Below, piece by piece: positions 1 to 11,002 of a stretch of DNA of 64,000 bases. The notes beneath the pieces were generated by a model. The model ran no database searches. It saw only the letters and a list, made by a program, of their open reading frames with translations, and had not been told where the DNA came from. The DNA is taken from NCBI GenBank assembly GCA_021292105.1, contig CM037870.1, forward strand, positions 16,029,234-16,093,233. The letters are read 5' to 3'. The translations under genes were made by a program, and so were the position numbers. The stretch is from Anadara kagoshimensis (Eukaryota > Mollusca > Bivalvia > Arcoida > Arcidae). Within the stretch, counting starts at the first letter, position 1; each line of letters opens with the position of its first letter.

Positions 1-168
1 AATTTTTTTAAAAACTCGTATAATAGAAATGCAGAAAGAATGAAGAAAGTAAGATTTCTACTTGTTCATCGCTCGGTTTGTATTCGTACACATTCAGTAG
101 CGTCCATTCTGTTTGAGTCCAAATGTCCTTGGAGAGTGCACCTGTCAATTGGAAATGAAGTACTTATG
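1..168 (+). CDS. Gene A exon (ectodomain module 2, first half), 5' truncated by window
   Basis: Open from base 1; the ATG at 40 is internal and not the start, because codons before it align with the B counterpart. Conserved core RSVCIRT, then C-x-W-R-V, ending in LM before donor GTGAGT at 169. Phase 0 end. Confidence 0.8.
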
Positions 169-3100
169 GTGAGTAACATGACTTATCGTTGTGACTTGAA
201 AAAAATCAGAAAGTGTTTGCCATGTTTATCTTAACTTGTCAGTTTCAAAGTTTTTACTTTGCTTCATGTTTGTGATTCAGACATGGAGAAGTATGTTTGT
301 TTTTGAATATGAAAGAAAGAGATTACTTTGAAAAATGATATTCCATCATGCTATTATTATATTCTTTCATTCTCAATTCAGATTTCATATGTGGCGGTTG
401 ACACTGCCTAACAGGAGGTGCTCACTTTCCGGATCATCCATCTCACTTCCTTGGAAAGTTAGCGTATTTAACTCATTTTGCAAGTTTCAAATAAAAAAGA
501 TAAATTATGTGTATTATGATTAAAAAAACACATTGTTTCATGTTTTTGGCACTAGAATATGGGACATTCTTTTTACAACCAGCCAAGGTTATATTGAAGT
601 TGGTGGTTTAGAAAATGGTCAGATCTGCGGGAAAACTGAAAACATTCTCAGTTTGCTCTTCTCGAGTAGGATTATAATTTAGGAGATGAGAGGCATTGTG
701 ATATGTAAAATGACGCTTGAGATTATTCGGCCTTCACTAAGGCTTTGTCGAATATAAGATCTGTAAAACATATTAATGTAACTCTTCATAACGATTATAT
801 AAATGTTCTTTCGATGTTTTTTCAGGTTCTCAAGTGTATGGGAACATATGATTACTGGTGTTTACCAAAAGAATGGATTAAAAAATCTCGTGAATTATTG
901 GAAATTTCTTTCGAATCTGTAGATAATAGAACTTTTTTTACGTCTTATTCAATTAAGATAACAACTAATGAATCTTACTCCTCATATGGTCAGTATAGAT
1001 GCCCGTATGAGACAACCACAGCAACAGTGCCAACAAGTAAGTAATCATATAAGTCAATAGCGATATTTCAATTTGTTGATCTCCTATCCGGATTTTATAA
1101 GAAGTATTCGTAGAGTTATGTATTGGTATTTAACCCCCCCCTCCCGTGAAGATTCTGCTTCTCTAACAGAGGTTGACAGTTTTGGTGTACCCGTAGAAAA
1201 GTACAGACTTCTGATAGCAAACTGAGAAATGTCCCCATACCAAGATCTACTCTACTATAGGATTCAAACCTTGGCGACGAGAAGGGCTGTGATCTGTAAG
1301 TGTGTGCTTTAGACCACTGGAACCTTGGCTATGAGATTTGTAAGGATGAACGTCAGACCACTGGAACCTTGGCGATGAGATCTGTAACGTCGAGCTTCAG
1401 CCTACTAGAACCTTGATGATGAGATCTGTAATAACGAGCTTCAGACCACTCATCCACTGGAACATATTATAAAAGAATTAAGAAATCTAAATAGGCGATG
1501 AAAATGTCTGTGATCTGTAAGGATGTGCTTCAAATCACTGGAAACTGTACGGACGGATTTCAGACCACTGGAACCTTGGCAATGAGATCTGTTACGACGA
1601 GCTTCAGACCACTGGAACCTTGGCGATGAGATCTGTAAGGATGTGCTTCAGACCACTGGAACCTTGGCAATGAGATCTGTAAGGACGAGTTTCAGACCAC
1701 TCGTCCACTGGAACCTGTTATAAAAAATATAGAAGTCTATCTCTAATCATCAGGTACACTTAAACCTCTGACAAGCGTCGCAGAAACCTTCTTATTTAGT
1801 TCAACTTAAAATGTACTTCTCTAGTAACAGCATTGCATACAAAAACTGTAAACATTCTAAGAGCTCATGGCCAAATAAAAAAGAAACAAAATAGAATCTA
1901 ATTGTTTATGGTAACCTTGATAGATGTTGTTTGTATCCATCTCAATCCTGATAATAAGGATAAAATCGGTTAACGAATTATTATTGTCTAGTAAGAAAGG
2001 ATCCCGAGGACTTATAATCAAACAGGAAAATATTTTTGTTAATTAATTGTATTATGTCATTTACAATGTTAAGTTGAATGTTAAATAAAAAAGAATAAAG
2101 TCAACACAAGACTTTGCCACTCGCCTCTGCTCTTGGCTTTGGTCTCTGTCTTTCTCTATGCCTTGTTAAGATCTTTCAGTTATCATTTAACTGTTCTATG
2201 CCAGGTTGTTGTTTTTTTTTTTTTTTGTCTTTTTTCCCGGTGGTGTCTATTTAAGATACCACTTCCTTCATTCTAAAGACATGCCCTTACAACCTTAATC
2301 TTCTCTGTTTTATTTCGTTTTATGGTGTTTGTATATAAATATTTTATTTCAAATCTTATTTGATGGTATTTCGAGATTTGACACATTCTCTCTCTTTTTT
2401 GTCGCTCATTTCATTCTTCAAAATATGTACAAAGTATTTTACTATGTACATGTAATTGCATTTTAAGAATTTTGAGATCTCGGAAATATCTGGCATTTTA
2501 GATTCAGATGGATAAAACAAACACATCAGTCCATGTCTAAAGTATATCCCAAATCAAAGTAAAAACCTTTGAAAACTGGCATACATAGATTAAGTTAAAC
2601 ACGCCAATTTTCACCAGGGAATTGAGACCGGGTGTTCCGGAAGGCAAGCTCCTTCAATTAATCAAAAACACACATGTCAATCGATGTACAAATCTCAATC
2701 CCAAAGTAGAGTTAAAACTTTAAAACTGGCAAATTAAGTTAAGCATGTGAACTGCCACCAGGGAAATGAGGCCGGGTGCTCCGGAAGGATAAGTGTCTCC
2801 TGTTTAGTTTTTTGATACAGAGAAATCATACTTCCTTTCACACAATTTTGATTACACACGTGACAGGTGTAGCTAGCTAAACAGGAGGTGCTTACCCTTC
2901 CGGAGCACCCAGCCTCACTTCCCTGGTGGAAGTTCACGTGTCTAACCTAACTTGTCAGTTCCAAAGATTTTACTTTGCTTCTGGATTGTGATTCGGACAT
3001 GGATTAGTGTGTTTGTTTTTGATTATTAACAATATTGTGACGACAGCCATAAAACTTGAACTATGGTATTAAACTAGCTGAACATTCTGGAGCACCTGGT

Positions 3101-5381
3101 CTCATTTTCCTGGTGGAAATTCATCACTAACTCTGTCAGTTTGTAATAACTTACTTTACTTTGTTTTTTTGGACATGGTTTTTGATTATACTACTACTAA
3201 TAATAATACCAAATGAATATATGTATACAGTATTAGCAACTAACTATTTTTCCCATTTTTCAGCAAGGGCAACACATAACGATCACGAAGACTATTGGAG
3301 TTATAGAAGACCAGGTGTTGTAACTTACCTGGTTCCAATTGTAGCTGTACTTATCATGGTGTTTGTCTGCATCTGTTTCGCGTCATACATTAAATCAAAA
3401 AGAACTTCGAGACAACGCCGTATGCAGCAACACCGTATACAAATGGCCTACACACCCACTGGTTTGTATAATACTTACTAACTTTCTTACTTCCTTCCTT
3501 CCTTACTTACTTACTTACGTACTTAATTGCATACTTACTTACATACTAACTTACTTGCTTACTTACTTAGGCCTTTAATTACCTGTGGCCTTCCATCGTG
3601 GATTTGTTTTGTACGAGTGTTTTTATGTCTGTGTATTATTTTCAGAAATATACTAGTCTAAATTTGCTGCAAGTAACTAAATTTGAAATTCCTCAAAAAC
3701 TAAGGTATACTCCCTCATGCAAAGTATTTCCTTAGCTGAATTTGGTAAAATATATTTTGGTCCTTTGGCTATCTTTTCAACATCTTGAAAAGTTAAACAA
3801 TTTTGGATTCATAATTTTGGTTCAAGCACTACTGATGAGGAATTGTATTCCAAAACGGCCGTCTAGTGCTGTAAAATTAAAACTAATATAATATGTATTC
3901 TGACCAGTTAAATAAGCGTCAAAATATTCAGATTAAAACTGTTACATGGACGAGAACATTATAAAAAATTAATGAATGGTGGATTCATCAAATGGTATTT
4001 TATGTCTCAGCTAAAATAGTTTATTTATATCGAGACGTCGGTAGCTATAGGGGAAGTAGCAGAAATTTTGACCTTTGTAGTGCTCTTGGAGCAATGTTCG
4101 TGGAGTTACCCCATTACTTTCATTTCTAAATGCAAAGTGCTTTGTAAAAGACCAGTAACTGTTTAAGAAATAAGGTAATTTCTCAATGTCTTTATGAACT
4201 TGCAAAGTATAATGAGCTGTCTCAAATTGTATAAAATGCGGAGCAACTTTTTGCAAGTTCATTAAGACATTGGAAAATTACCTTATTTCTTACATTTACA
4301 ATATTTATAAAAATTAAGTTTATTGCCGTCTCATATTTTCCTTGTTAATTTGAAAACAATGTTGAAATGTGTTGTTGCTACACCTTCTCATAAAAATGGG
4401 TCGTCTCCTGTTAGTCAACGAGAGCATTTGACATCTGACGTCATCACGTAAATGCGTGGAGCAATGTCCCAAATGAAGTTGCAAAGTATAGTCGATGTCA
4501 AACAATTTATTGAAGCAAAGATATTGCAATTGTAAATATTTTAAAATATTGGTCAGATCCGGGCTGGAGTTCCCGCCCTGACATCTTGCTTACGAAATAA
4601 GCTCTCGACCAACTGAGCTACTGTAGTTGTATATACTCAAAGAAAGGAAATTAGAATTGTGAATTTTTTACATAATCCCAAAATAATGATATCAAATGTT
4701 ATGAACTCATCTTGAACAAGAACTTTACCCTAAAAAGAACAATAGAATGGTACAGTCAAGCCTGTCTATAAAGGTCATTAAAGGGAACCATTAAGATGGC
4801 ATTTATCGGCATGTGACTCCTGTAAAGAATATGAAAACAACATGGAACTATGCAATGCCAAACATATCCAGGATTAGTTGGGATATGCAGTCAAACCTGT
4901 CTATAAAGGCCACCCAAGGGAATTAGTAAAAGTGGCCTTTATGGGCAGGTGGTCTTTATATACAGGTTCAAATAATATGAATAAAGAACAATTGGGATAT
5001 AATTCTACTGGCCTTTATAAGCAGGTTGCCCTTATATAGAGATGGCCTTTAAGGCAGTTTGGACTGTATGTTTTTTTTTTTACTTTTATCAATCAATAAC
5101 ATATGTTATCAAAACCTTTCTTTTTTCTAGATTCTGGTCAATCAGTGCCAAACCCGGTCTACAGATCGCATGACCCTGTAATGGATCCAGCTGGACATAC
5201 CGAATCAACACCGTCTTATTATGATCCTCCACCCAATTATGCTGGTGTCATGGCGTCAGCACCACCGTCCGAAAACTCAACAACTGCCACGCCCTCTTTA
5301 GCAGATATACCACCACCGCCTTCATATGAAGATGCTTTGGCGATGGCTGAAAACAAAAATACTAGCAGTACAAATATTTAA
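1..5381 (+). CDS. Gene A: 3' part of a PPxY-tailed single-pass membrane protein
   Basis: Spliced gene whose 5' part lies before the window; visible exons are 1-168, 826-1036, 3264-3461 and 5131-5381. All junctions are GT-AG and in phase, giving 275 residues to the TAA stop. Order: second ectodomain module (Cys-bearing, motif WCLPKEWIKK), a Thr-rich stalk (TTTATVP), a hydrophobic helix in exon 3264-3461 followed by a basic stop-transfer stretch (KSKRTSRQRR), then a Pro-rich tail with PPPNY and PPPPSYEDAL. The tail motifs are of the PPxY class known to bind WW domains, so recruitment of NEDD4-type ligases is a reasonable inference, not seen directly. Gene B downstream is a close tandem paralogue: exon 826-1036 and its B counterpart are both 211 nt and match at 56 of 70 residues. 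I do not recognise the ectodomain family. Confidence 0.8.
190..500 (+). repeat. Dispersed repeat family 1 (GGAGCACCC repeat), two forward pieces
   Basis: Family 1 is the commonest dispersed repeat of the window. Its forward consensus runs from about CTTGATAAGCCTAGG through TTGATAAG, GTAGCTAGCTAAACAGGAGG, TTCCGGAGCACCC and CTTCCCTGGTGGAAGTT to GACATGGATTAGTATGTTTG, roughly 330-380 bp when full. No coding capacity or clear target-site duplication was seen. Here a 3' piece (190-308) and a second copy (336-500) follow the gene A exon; gene B has a copy at the same place after its matching exon. Confidence 0.7.
826..1036 (+). CDS. Gene A exon (ectodomain module 2, second half, plus Thr-rich stalk)
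   Basis: Acceptor TTTTTTCAG ends at 825; donor GTAAGT starts at 1037. Encodes VLKCM, then WCLPKEWIKK, N-glycosylation sequons NRT and NES, YRCPY and the Thr-rich stalk. Same length as the gene B exon at 16169-16379. Starts phase 0, ends phase 1. Confidence 0.9.
1260..1738 (+). repeat. 44-bp minisatellite, about ten imperfect units
   Basis: Unit around CCACTGGAACCTTGGCGATG followed by AGATCTGTAAGGACGAGCTTC, interrupted near 1450-1545. Lies in the gene A intron between 1036 and 3264. Confidence 0.85.
2514..3170. repeat. Cluster of family 1 copies, reverse-reverse-forward-forward
   Basis: Reverse copies at 2514-2660 and 2664-2815 meet forward copies at 2816-3030 and 3045-3170. The 2664-3030 pair forms a near-continuous inverted repeat just upstream of the gene A transmembrane exon. 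Confidence 0.7.
3264..3461 (+). CDS. Gene A transmembrane exon
   Basis: Acceptor CCATTTTTCAG ends at 3263; donor GTTTGT at 3462. Encodes an acidic and aromatic lead-in (HEDYWSY), about 23 hydrophobic residues (core VPIVAVLIMVFVCICF) and a Lys/Arg/Gln-rich cytoplasmic start. The donor context CCACTGGTTTGTATAATAC recurs at the paralogous exon ends in B and C. Confidence 0.85.
3475..3568 (+). repeat. (CTTA)n simple repeat
   Basis: Imperfect CTTA/CTTC tetranucleotide run starting right after the gene A transmembrane exon donor. Confidence 0.85.
4012..4632 (-). mobile_element. SINE-1 copy, reverse, split by a foldback insertion
   Basis: Tail half (rc ends with TATATCGAGACGTCG) at 4012-4157 and tRNA-like head at 4547-4632 (on minus: AGTAGCTCAGTTGGTCGAGAG). 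In between sits a hairpin sequence (4158-4292, arms around AAATAAGGTAATTTCTCAATG and its complement) plus about 250 bp of unexplained AT-rich DNA. Confidence 0.65.
4752..5066 (+). mobile_element. MITE-C: partial copy followed by a full copy
   Basis: MITE-C begins CAGTCAAACCTGTCTATAAA and ends with the inverse, CAGGTTGGACTG, flanked by TA, with repeated GGCCTTTATA inside. Full copy 4888-5066; a diverged partial copy precedes it at 4752-4887. CAGT ends and TA flanks suggest a pogo/Tigger-like (Tc1/mariner) origin. It sits just upstream of the gene A last exon. Confidence 0.7.
5131..5381 (+). CDS. Gene A terminal exon, cytoplasmic PPxY tail
   Basis: Acceptor TTTTTTCTAG ends at 5130; stop TAA at 5379-5381. 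Contains NPVYRSHDPV (shared with B and C as NPAYRRH), DPPPNYAGVMASAPP and PPPPSYEDAL. The two PPxY motifs are about 40 residues apart, compatible with binding by a multi-WW protein. Confidence 0.9.
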
Positions 5382-5571
5382 AACAAATATGGAGGGAGAG
5401 TTTTCATTCGACAAAGTGGTATAAGGATATTGAACTGTCTCGATGAGGATCGTATCATAGGTACTCGTGGAATGGATTTTAAGCATTTTATGAAAAGCAT
5501 ATATTCGATACGATATATTTGTACTAAAATGCTTAAAATCCAAGACCCGAGCAACTATGGATCGTGTTGGT

Positions 5572-5577
5572 AATAAA
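5572..5577 (+). terminator. Possible gene A polyadenylation signal AATAAA
   Basis: AATAAA about 190 bases after the gene A stop codon. The region is AT-rich, so chance occurrence is possible, and the A/B shared 3' motif lies further downstream. Confidence 0.3.
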
Positions 5578-5594
5578 GAAATTACAATACGTAT

Positions 5595-5640
5595 ACAGTC
5601 AACCCTGTCGATAAAGGTCACCCAAAGGCAGGTTGGACTG
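5595..5640 (+). mobile_element. Minimal 46-bp MITE-C derivative
   Basis: Both termini (CAGTCAACCCTGTCGATAAA and GGCAGGTTGGACTG) are kept with almost nothing between, flanked by TA. A deletion product of MITE-C inside the gene A 3' region. Confidence 0.7.
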
Positions 5641-5683
5641 TACAATCAAATTGAGTAATAATATGTAGTTTTAAAAATAGAGA

Positions 5684-5699
5684 GTGATGTATGACGTCA
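5684..5699 (+). promoter_or_regulatory. 16-bp motif shared by gene A and B 3' flanks
   Basis: GTGATGTATGACGTCA occurs identically 303 bp after the A stop and 138 bp after the B stop (19679-19694). It contains the palindrome TGACGTCA, the CRE core. Either residual duplicated sequence or a retained 3' UTR element. Confidence 0.4.
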
Positions 5700-5923
5700 T
5701 ATAATATATAACCATGGGTAAATATTGCGCACAAAAAATGCAGGGGGATCGAAACCCGGTGTAGTTTACTAGGTATTAACATTAAAATCCATGACGCCAA
5801 AGCACCAGTATTGTGGAATTGACACTGGTTTGTAGGAATCTGCAGGTCAGCTTCGTACCAGTATAATGAACAGTAATTATAGTAGTTTGTGGTGTTTTAT
5901 TATCAGCTTTTTTGTTTGCAATA

Positions 5924-5927
<4 letters not shown>

Positions 5928-5967
<40 letters not shown>

Positions 5968-6255
5968 ATCCCCGGTTTCACAATCATTTCTAACTAAGAT
6001 TTTCCTTAACTTTTTATCAAATTTGAAATCTGAACTATGATAATTTTGTTGGATTTTAAGAATTCGTGCGTATATAATTAAGATCAGTTTGAAGATCATT
6101 CTCAGCTTACCACACACACACACACACTGGTCATTTCTAACTAAGATCTCTCCTAACTTAAATTTAACAAACTTGAAATCTGTATAATTTTGTTTGTTTT
6201 CGTGAACTTGTCATTAAGGTAAAGTGTCAGTTTGAAGATCATTCCTAGCTAACAT
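5928..6255 (+). repeat. (CA)n microsatellites and a ~140-bp direct duplication
   Basis: (CA)n at 5928-5965 and 6112-6126 each precede one copy of a duplicated segment (about 5988-6108 and 6127-6255) that starts near CATTTCTAACTAAGAT. Confidence 0.7.
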
Positions 6256-6335
6256 TTATATTATAATTTTGTTGAAAGTAATTAATTGCATTACTAAAAA
6301 AATTGCCAAAACTTGCCAAATTTAAGTTAAGGAAA

Positions 6336-6793
6336 ATCCAAAACAAACATATCAATCCATGTCCAAACCACAACCCCAAAGGAAAGTTAAAACTTTGAAG
6401 CTGCCAAATGAGTTAAATAACGTAACCATTCACCATGGAATTGAGGTTGGATGCTCGGGAAGGGTAAGCACCTCCCGTGTAGCTAGCTACACCCGAAACG
6501 TGTGTAATAAAATAGGGAAATCTTAATTAAGGAGTGATTGTGAAACTGGATTCTGGTCGTTAATTCGAGATAAAAAAAACAAGAAATCTACATATCCGTT
6601 CATAATCAAGAGCTATGATGTTTTGCTAGTTACAAATGTTTAATTATTCAATGTATTGTGATTTACTTATGTGATCGTTTATAAACGAGAGAGAGAGAAA
6701 TGATTCAGTTATCGTGGTTTACTTGTGTGAACGCTTAGGATATATATATATTCAGAATGATGAGTATATTGTGATTTACTTGTATAATCGATT

Positions 6794-6835
<42 letters not shown>

Positions 6836-6861
6836 ATGATTCACATTTTACTTGTATGGTC

Positions 6862-6914
<53 letters not shown>

Positions 6915-7385
6915 TATATTGTGTTTTACTTATGTGAGATCGTTTAATAGAAAAGATAATTCGGTGATTTACTTATATGAGAGAGATTAAATTACTGCCT
7001 TAAAATTTTACGCAATTATTATTGTTCACATGTAGTTGTACAGATAATAATTTAATAAAAAATTTACATATTGCTATGTTAATTAATGTTTGTTAATGAA
7101 TTTTATTATTGGATAAAAAATGATATTCTTACTCTAGTTTCTTTTTTATTTAGTTCAAACGTTTGTGCATTTTTCGGCAGCATATAGGGTAGCTCAATGA
7201 TCAAGTTATTATTCAACAAAAACAATCATACTATATATAGCTAATCCATGTTTAAATCACAATTCAAAAAATTAAAGTAAAATCTTTAAAAACTGACCAA
7301 TTAAGTTAAATACGTGAAATTCCAGTGAAGTGAGACCGGGTGCTCCGGAAGGGTAAGTACATCCATCTTTAGTGACATTCGGGTA
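6336..7385 (-). repeat. Family 1 reverse copies with (GA)n microsatellites between
   Basis: Reverse family 1 copies at 6336-6530 and 7215-7385. Between them are (GA)n runs at 6797-6832 and 6868-6911, each preceded by GTGATTTACTTGT-like repeats. No gene seen. Confidence 0.65.
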
Positions 7386-7412
7386 AGCGATGGTTATCTA
7401 GATTCAAGTACA

Positions 7413-7660
7413 ACCACTACTATAGCTCAGTTGGTAGTGTGTTAGCGCCCTATGTGGCAAGGCGGGTTTCATACCCTGGTCGGTCTGACCAAGACTTGAA
7501 AATAGGTAGTGATTGTTCTTTCGCTAAGCACTCTGCATTTAAAATGAAAATCAGTGGGTCCCCTTTGGAAACTAGGTACATGTACCTTACAAACGGAGTA
7601 AGGGTCTGTTATGGAGCTTTAAGACATATTGTATGTTGAATGGAAGATGCCTCCCTGTTA
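7413..7660 (+). mobile_element. SINE-1 copy, forward, 3' truncated
   Basis: tRNA-like head with A box TATAGCTCAGTTGGTAGTG and B-box-like GGGTTTCATACCC, then the body motif AGTGATTGTTCTTTCGCTAA. Diverged and lacking the family tail. Confidence 0.65.
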
Positions 7661-7890
7661 TTGATTTTCAATATTGCGCAAAAATTAGAACATGTTTTTT
7701 CAAAATATTACTTCACATAGGAAATCGCCTTCTAGAAAGAAACAGGTATTGAGTTGAGGTAATACTATATGCACTCAAAAATTAATATTGACAGTTTTAA
7801 ACACTCTTATTTACTATAAATACATTTTTTACATTTACACTGAGCTTATAGGTCATATGTAAATAAGAAACCTTGAATAATACAATTATT

Positions 7891-8118
7891 GGCAGACAAC
7901 ATTGACCTGTCCGCTTGACCTTTAATTTAAACATTTAATATGGACCAGTACATTTTGTACAGGTGGGAACACATGTGTTTATTTCGTTCACATCATTAAA
8001 AGCATTATTGTGTATGTATTAACATCAAATTATTTCACAAACCATGCATTGAATAGCTCATCATATATAAGAATATCCCTATGAAAGGTCGAGCGGACAG
8101 GTCAATGTTGTTTGCCTA
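7891..8118. mobile_element. MITE-A, full copy
   Basis: MITE-A: about 230-245 bp with terminal inverted repeats TAGGCAAACAACATTGACC and the inverse, flanked by TA. Here the ends read GGCAGACAACATTGACCTG and CAATGTTGTTTGCCTA. No coding capacity; a non-autonomous element, probably mobilised by a Tc1/mariner-type transposase (inference from TA flanks). Confidence 0.75.
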
Positions 8119-8324
8119 AATTGTCATGGGAATGATAAATAGACGGGCTTGGTATTTTAAATTTAATCGTGACATAATGTTTCCTTGCATGTGTTTCTTC
8201 AGGTGTGTCAGTATAAACGAAATAAACATGACATCAAATATTTTATAGACCCATATTTTTACCTTTTATTCAGGTGTCTCGATAGAAGGGAGGTAACTCT
8301 ACAAGAACACTAAAATGTCGAATC

Positions 8325-9115
8325 GGCAATTTTCAGTGATTTCGTTTTTCACGTCGCATCAGTTTTCAGCTTTTCGTGTTTAACATTGTTTTAGAAATTT
8401 CTGCATTTCGTGTTTAACATCGCATCAACAATTTTCAGCTTTTCGTGTATCACGTCTACGCGGCAGGAATTTTCAGCTATTCCTGTTTCACGTCGCATCA
8501 CCAATTTTTCAGTTATTATTGTTTCACGAATTATCAGTTAATTGTGTATCACGTCGCATCACGAATTATCAGTTATTCGTGTATCACGTCGCATCAGGAG
8601 TTTTCACCTATTCATGTTTCACGTTGCATCACCAATTGTTCAGTTATTCATGTTAAACGTGCAATCATCAAGTTTCAGCTAATCGTGTTTAACATCGTAA
8701 CAACAATTTTCAGCTTTTCGTGTATCACGTCACATTAGCAATTTTTCAGCTATTAGTGTATCACGTCGCATCAGCAATTCTTCAGTTATTCGTGTTAAAC
8801 ATGGAATCATCAAATTTTAGCCATTCGTCGCATAAGCAATTTTTCAGCTATATGTATTGAACAGCGCATCAGCTATTCGTGTAAACGTCGAATCAGCATT
8901 TTTTCAGCTATTCTTGTTTAGCTTGGAATCAGCAATTTATTTAGTTATTCAAGTTTAACGTCGGCTCGGCATTTTTCTGCTTTTCATGTTTCACGTCGCA
9001 TCACAAATTTATCAACTATTCATTTTAACGAACTCTTAGCAATTTATCAGCCATTCGTGTTTAACGTCGCATAACCAATTTTTGAGCTATTCGTGTTAAA
9101 CGTGGAATCACCAAA
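8325..9115 (+). repeat. Degenerate 36-bp tandem array, about 22 units
   Basis: Unit around TTCAGCTATTCGTGTTAAAC then GTCGCATCAGCAATTT, strongly diverged between copies. A lone unit of the same sequence sits 31 kb away at 40276-40315. Confidence 0.8.
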
Positions 9116-9120
9116 TTTAT

Positions 9121-9611
9121 ATTCCGTTTGACCTTCAATTTAAATATTTATTAAGGACCAGTACATTTGCGTTTAGGGAATACAGGTGTTTATTATTATA
9201 GGAAAAATGCAGTTGTGTATGTATTACCAGCTAATCCCAACACTATCCATGTATTGGCCACTGCGGTAACTCAGTAGGTAGAGTGTAAGGTCGTGGGTTC
9301 GCGCCCCGACCGGGTCTAACCCAAAATTTGAGTGGTCAGTGACTGTTCATTCGACAATGGCTCGGTTCTTTAAATAAACGAGGTACCGTGTCATGGTAGG
9401 CTTTGCATGATAAAGGACCCTGCTATATAATGCCATCAGCACAACGCACAGGCAAAATTTTTGCACCTTCGCCTTTAGCTGGCGACGTCTCGATATAAGT
9501 GAAATATTCTTGACTTGGGTCTTTTAACACTATTACTCAACTCAATTCAACTACCCAAACTTGGGTGGACTAATGGAAAGTAAAGCGGACAGGTCAATCT
9601 TGTTTGCCTAT
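9121..9611. mobile_element. MITE-A split by a SINE-1 insertion (9255-9558)
   Basis: Left part starts at CCGTTTGACCTTCAATTTAA, right part ends AGCGGACAGGTCAATCTTGT then TTGCCTA. The SINE lies at the internal GTATTGGGTGGAC, with TTGG at both junctions. Confidence 0.75.
9255..9558 (+). mobile_element. SINE-1 copy, forward, full length
   Basis: SINE-1 reference copy: tRNA-derived head (GGTAACTCAGTAGGTAGAG; B box GGGTTCGCGCC), body (GTGACTGTTC, TAAACGAGGTACCGTGTCA, CAACGCACAGGCAAA), and a tail GCTGGCGACGTCTCGATATA followed by GAAATATTCTTGACT and ACACTATTACTCAA. No poly(A); transcribed by Pol III by family inference. Confidence 0.85.
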
Positions 9612-9849
9612 TTCTGACATGCCTATTTCATTTTTTGATATTACAGGTTAATAATATTTTCAAGCAGGACTTTTGGTATGCCAGATGGAATACACGACGT
9701 AAATGATCAGCGCAGCGTACACCGTCCTTCTATGTTTTTTATTGAACGATATCATTTATATAATTGCCTCGGGTAGGTAAAACAAACATTGCAGTCCCCT
9801 GCGAGACAAATCCCCATCCCGAACATTGCCGCGTTGTTATTTTTAAGTT

Positions 9850-10085
9850 TCTAAGATTTGACCTTGACCGTTTACATTTCCACCTAAAATCGGTATGCGA
9901 CACATTGTTTCATGTTGATCTACATTTTTGCCATATTTGACCAAAAAAATCTCGATATTGATTTGTACAGCCAGACGGACAGAGTGAGACACACGGTCAG
10001 GCAGATGTTCACTCAAACAGATGGACGGACGAGCGGACGGGCTGTGTGGTTCCTATATAACCATAAACTTTGTTTGTAGGGGTAT
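9850..10085 (+). repeat. Dispersed repeat with GACGGAC-rich segment
   Basis: GACCTTGACC, ATATTTGACC and a run AGACGGACAGAGTGAGAC. Related AAATTTAGGTG/CAAGGTC/CAAATCTT sequence recurs at 53630-53760 and 54040-54265. Family unknown. Confidence 0.45.
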
Positions 10086-10269
10086 TACAATCATAATGTT
10101 GTTAACATCTTAAAATACAAATGGAACGGTTGTAAAAACGTTTGATGAATTGAAACCGAGCTTGTGTTCAATTCTCCCATAAAGTTTTTTTTCGAGTACC
10201 CCGGTGGTGTCAGTTGGCTTGTTTTCTTTTTCTTTTTTTAAATTTATTTGTTATTCCGTATTCTAGCGG

Positions 10270-10610
10270 CATTGGTCGGGGCCTCGGTGGCCGAGTGTTT
10301 TTAAACTTACAAAGCTTCTTCCTGCCTACATTCCGATCCAACCTGGAAAGATCCTGGAGAATAGAGTTTGCCAATTCACTTGGCAAAGGTCGGTGGCTTT
10401 ATCTGAGAACTCTTCTTCTTTCGGATGGGAACTAAAAATAAACGAGGCCCCGTGTCACGGCAGGCTTGACACGATAAATAACCCTGCTGCATAATGTCAT
10501 CAGCGCTACTCACGGGCAAAATGTCTGCATCTGCGCCTATAGCTGGCGACGTCTCGATATAAGTGAAATTTTCTTGACTTGGACGTGAACACCATTACTC
10601 AATTAAGTAT
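10270..10610 (+). mobile_element. Chimeric SINE: SINE-3 head joined to SINE-1 tail
   Basis: Starts GGGGCCTCGGTGGCCGAGTG (as at 59738) and switches near 10420 to the SINE-1 body and tail (TAAACGAGGCCCCGTGTCAC through CTGGCGACGTCTCGATATA). It ends 130 bp before a gene B exon. Confidence 0.65.
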
Positions 10611-10742
10611 TACCCAATTACCCATTACCATTACTGGCCTGTACTGTACATGCATGTTATTTATTTTTGTTTTTGCCAAACCGTTTCTTTTACTTCTTAT
10701 CATTAATATTATTTGCTATGATTATTTTTCTTTTATTTTCAG

Positions 10743-11002
10743 ATATAGAGAACCATGTTTGTTTCCCGGCAGTTAACAGAACGCAACATTATTACATCAC
10801 AGACATATCAATATCCCTTGACACGGAGACGGTTAAAGAAATCCTAAAACAAAACACATCAACATGTACATTTGAGTTTGAACTTAAAAGTCATGGGGCA
10901 ATTAATATAGAGTTAATCAATGGGGATATATATAGATACAAGATATGTAGGACTTTTTCCTCCATTATATTCAAAATTGACAAAGAAGGAATTCCTGTTA
11001 CG
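10743..11002 (+). CDS. Gene B ectodomain module 1, first exon
   Basis: Acceptor CTTTTATTTTCAG ends at 10742; donor GTAATT at 11003. Begins mid-codon (phase 1) and ends phase 0, exactly like 40645-40901 in gene C. Conserved with C: HVCFPAV against NPCKPAV, and CRTFSSIIFK against CRAFSSIYFK. The polypyrimidine tract reads as a short in-frame hydrophobic run from an ATG at 10718, but it is too short for a normal signal peptide. Confidence 0.8.

Noticed and set aside
5782-6990. ORFs with (VC)n and (RE)n runs
   Set aside because: They are translations of the (CA)n and (GA)n microsatellites at 5928-5965 and 6797-6911.
8445-8738. 97-codon ORF
   Set aside because: It lies wholly inside the degenerate 36-bp array; 36 is a multiple of three.
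10214-10740. Hydrophobic ORFs upstream of gene B, considered as its signal-peptide exon
   Set aside because: They start at TTG or lie in SINE tail and polypyrimidine sequence; no ATG with a phase-1 donor was found.
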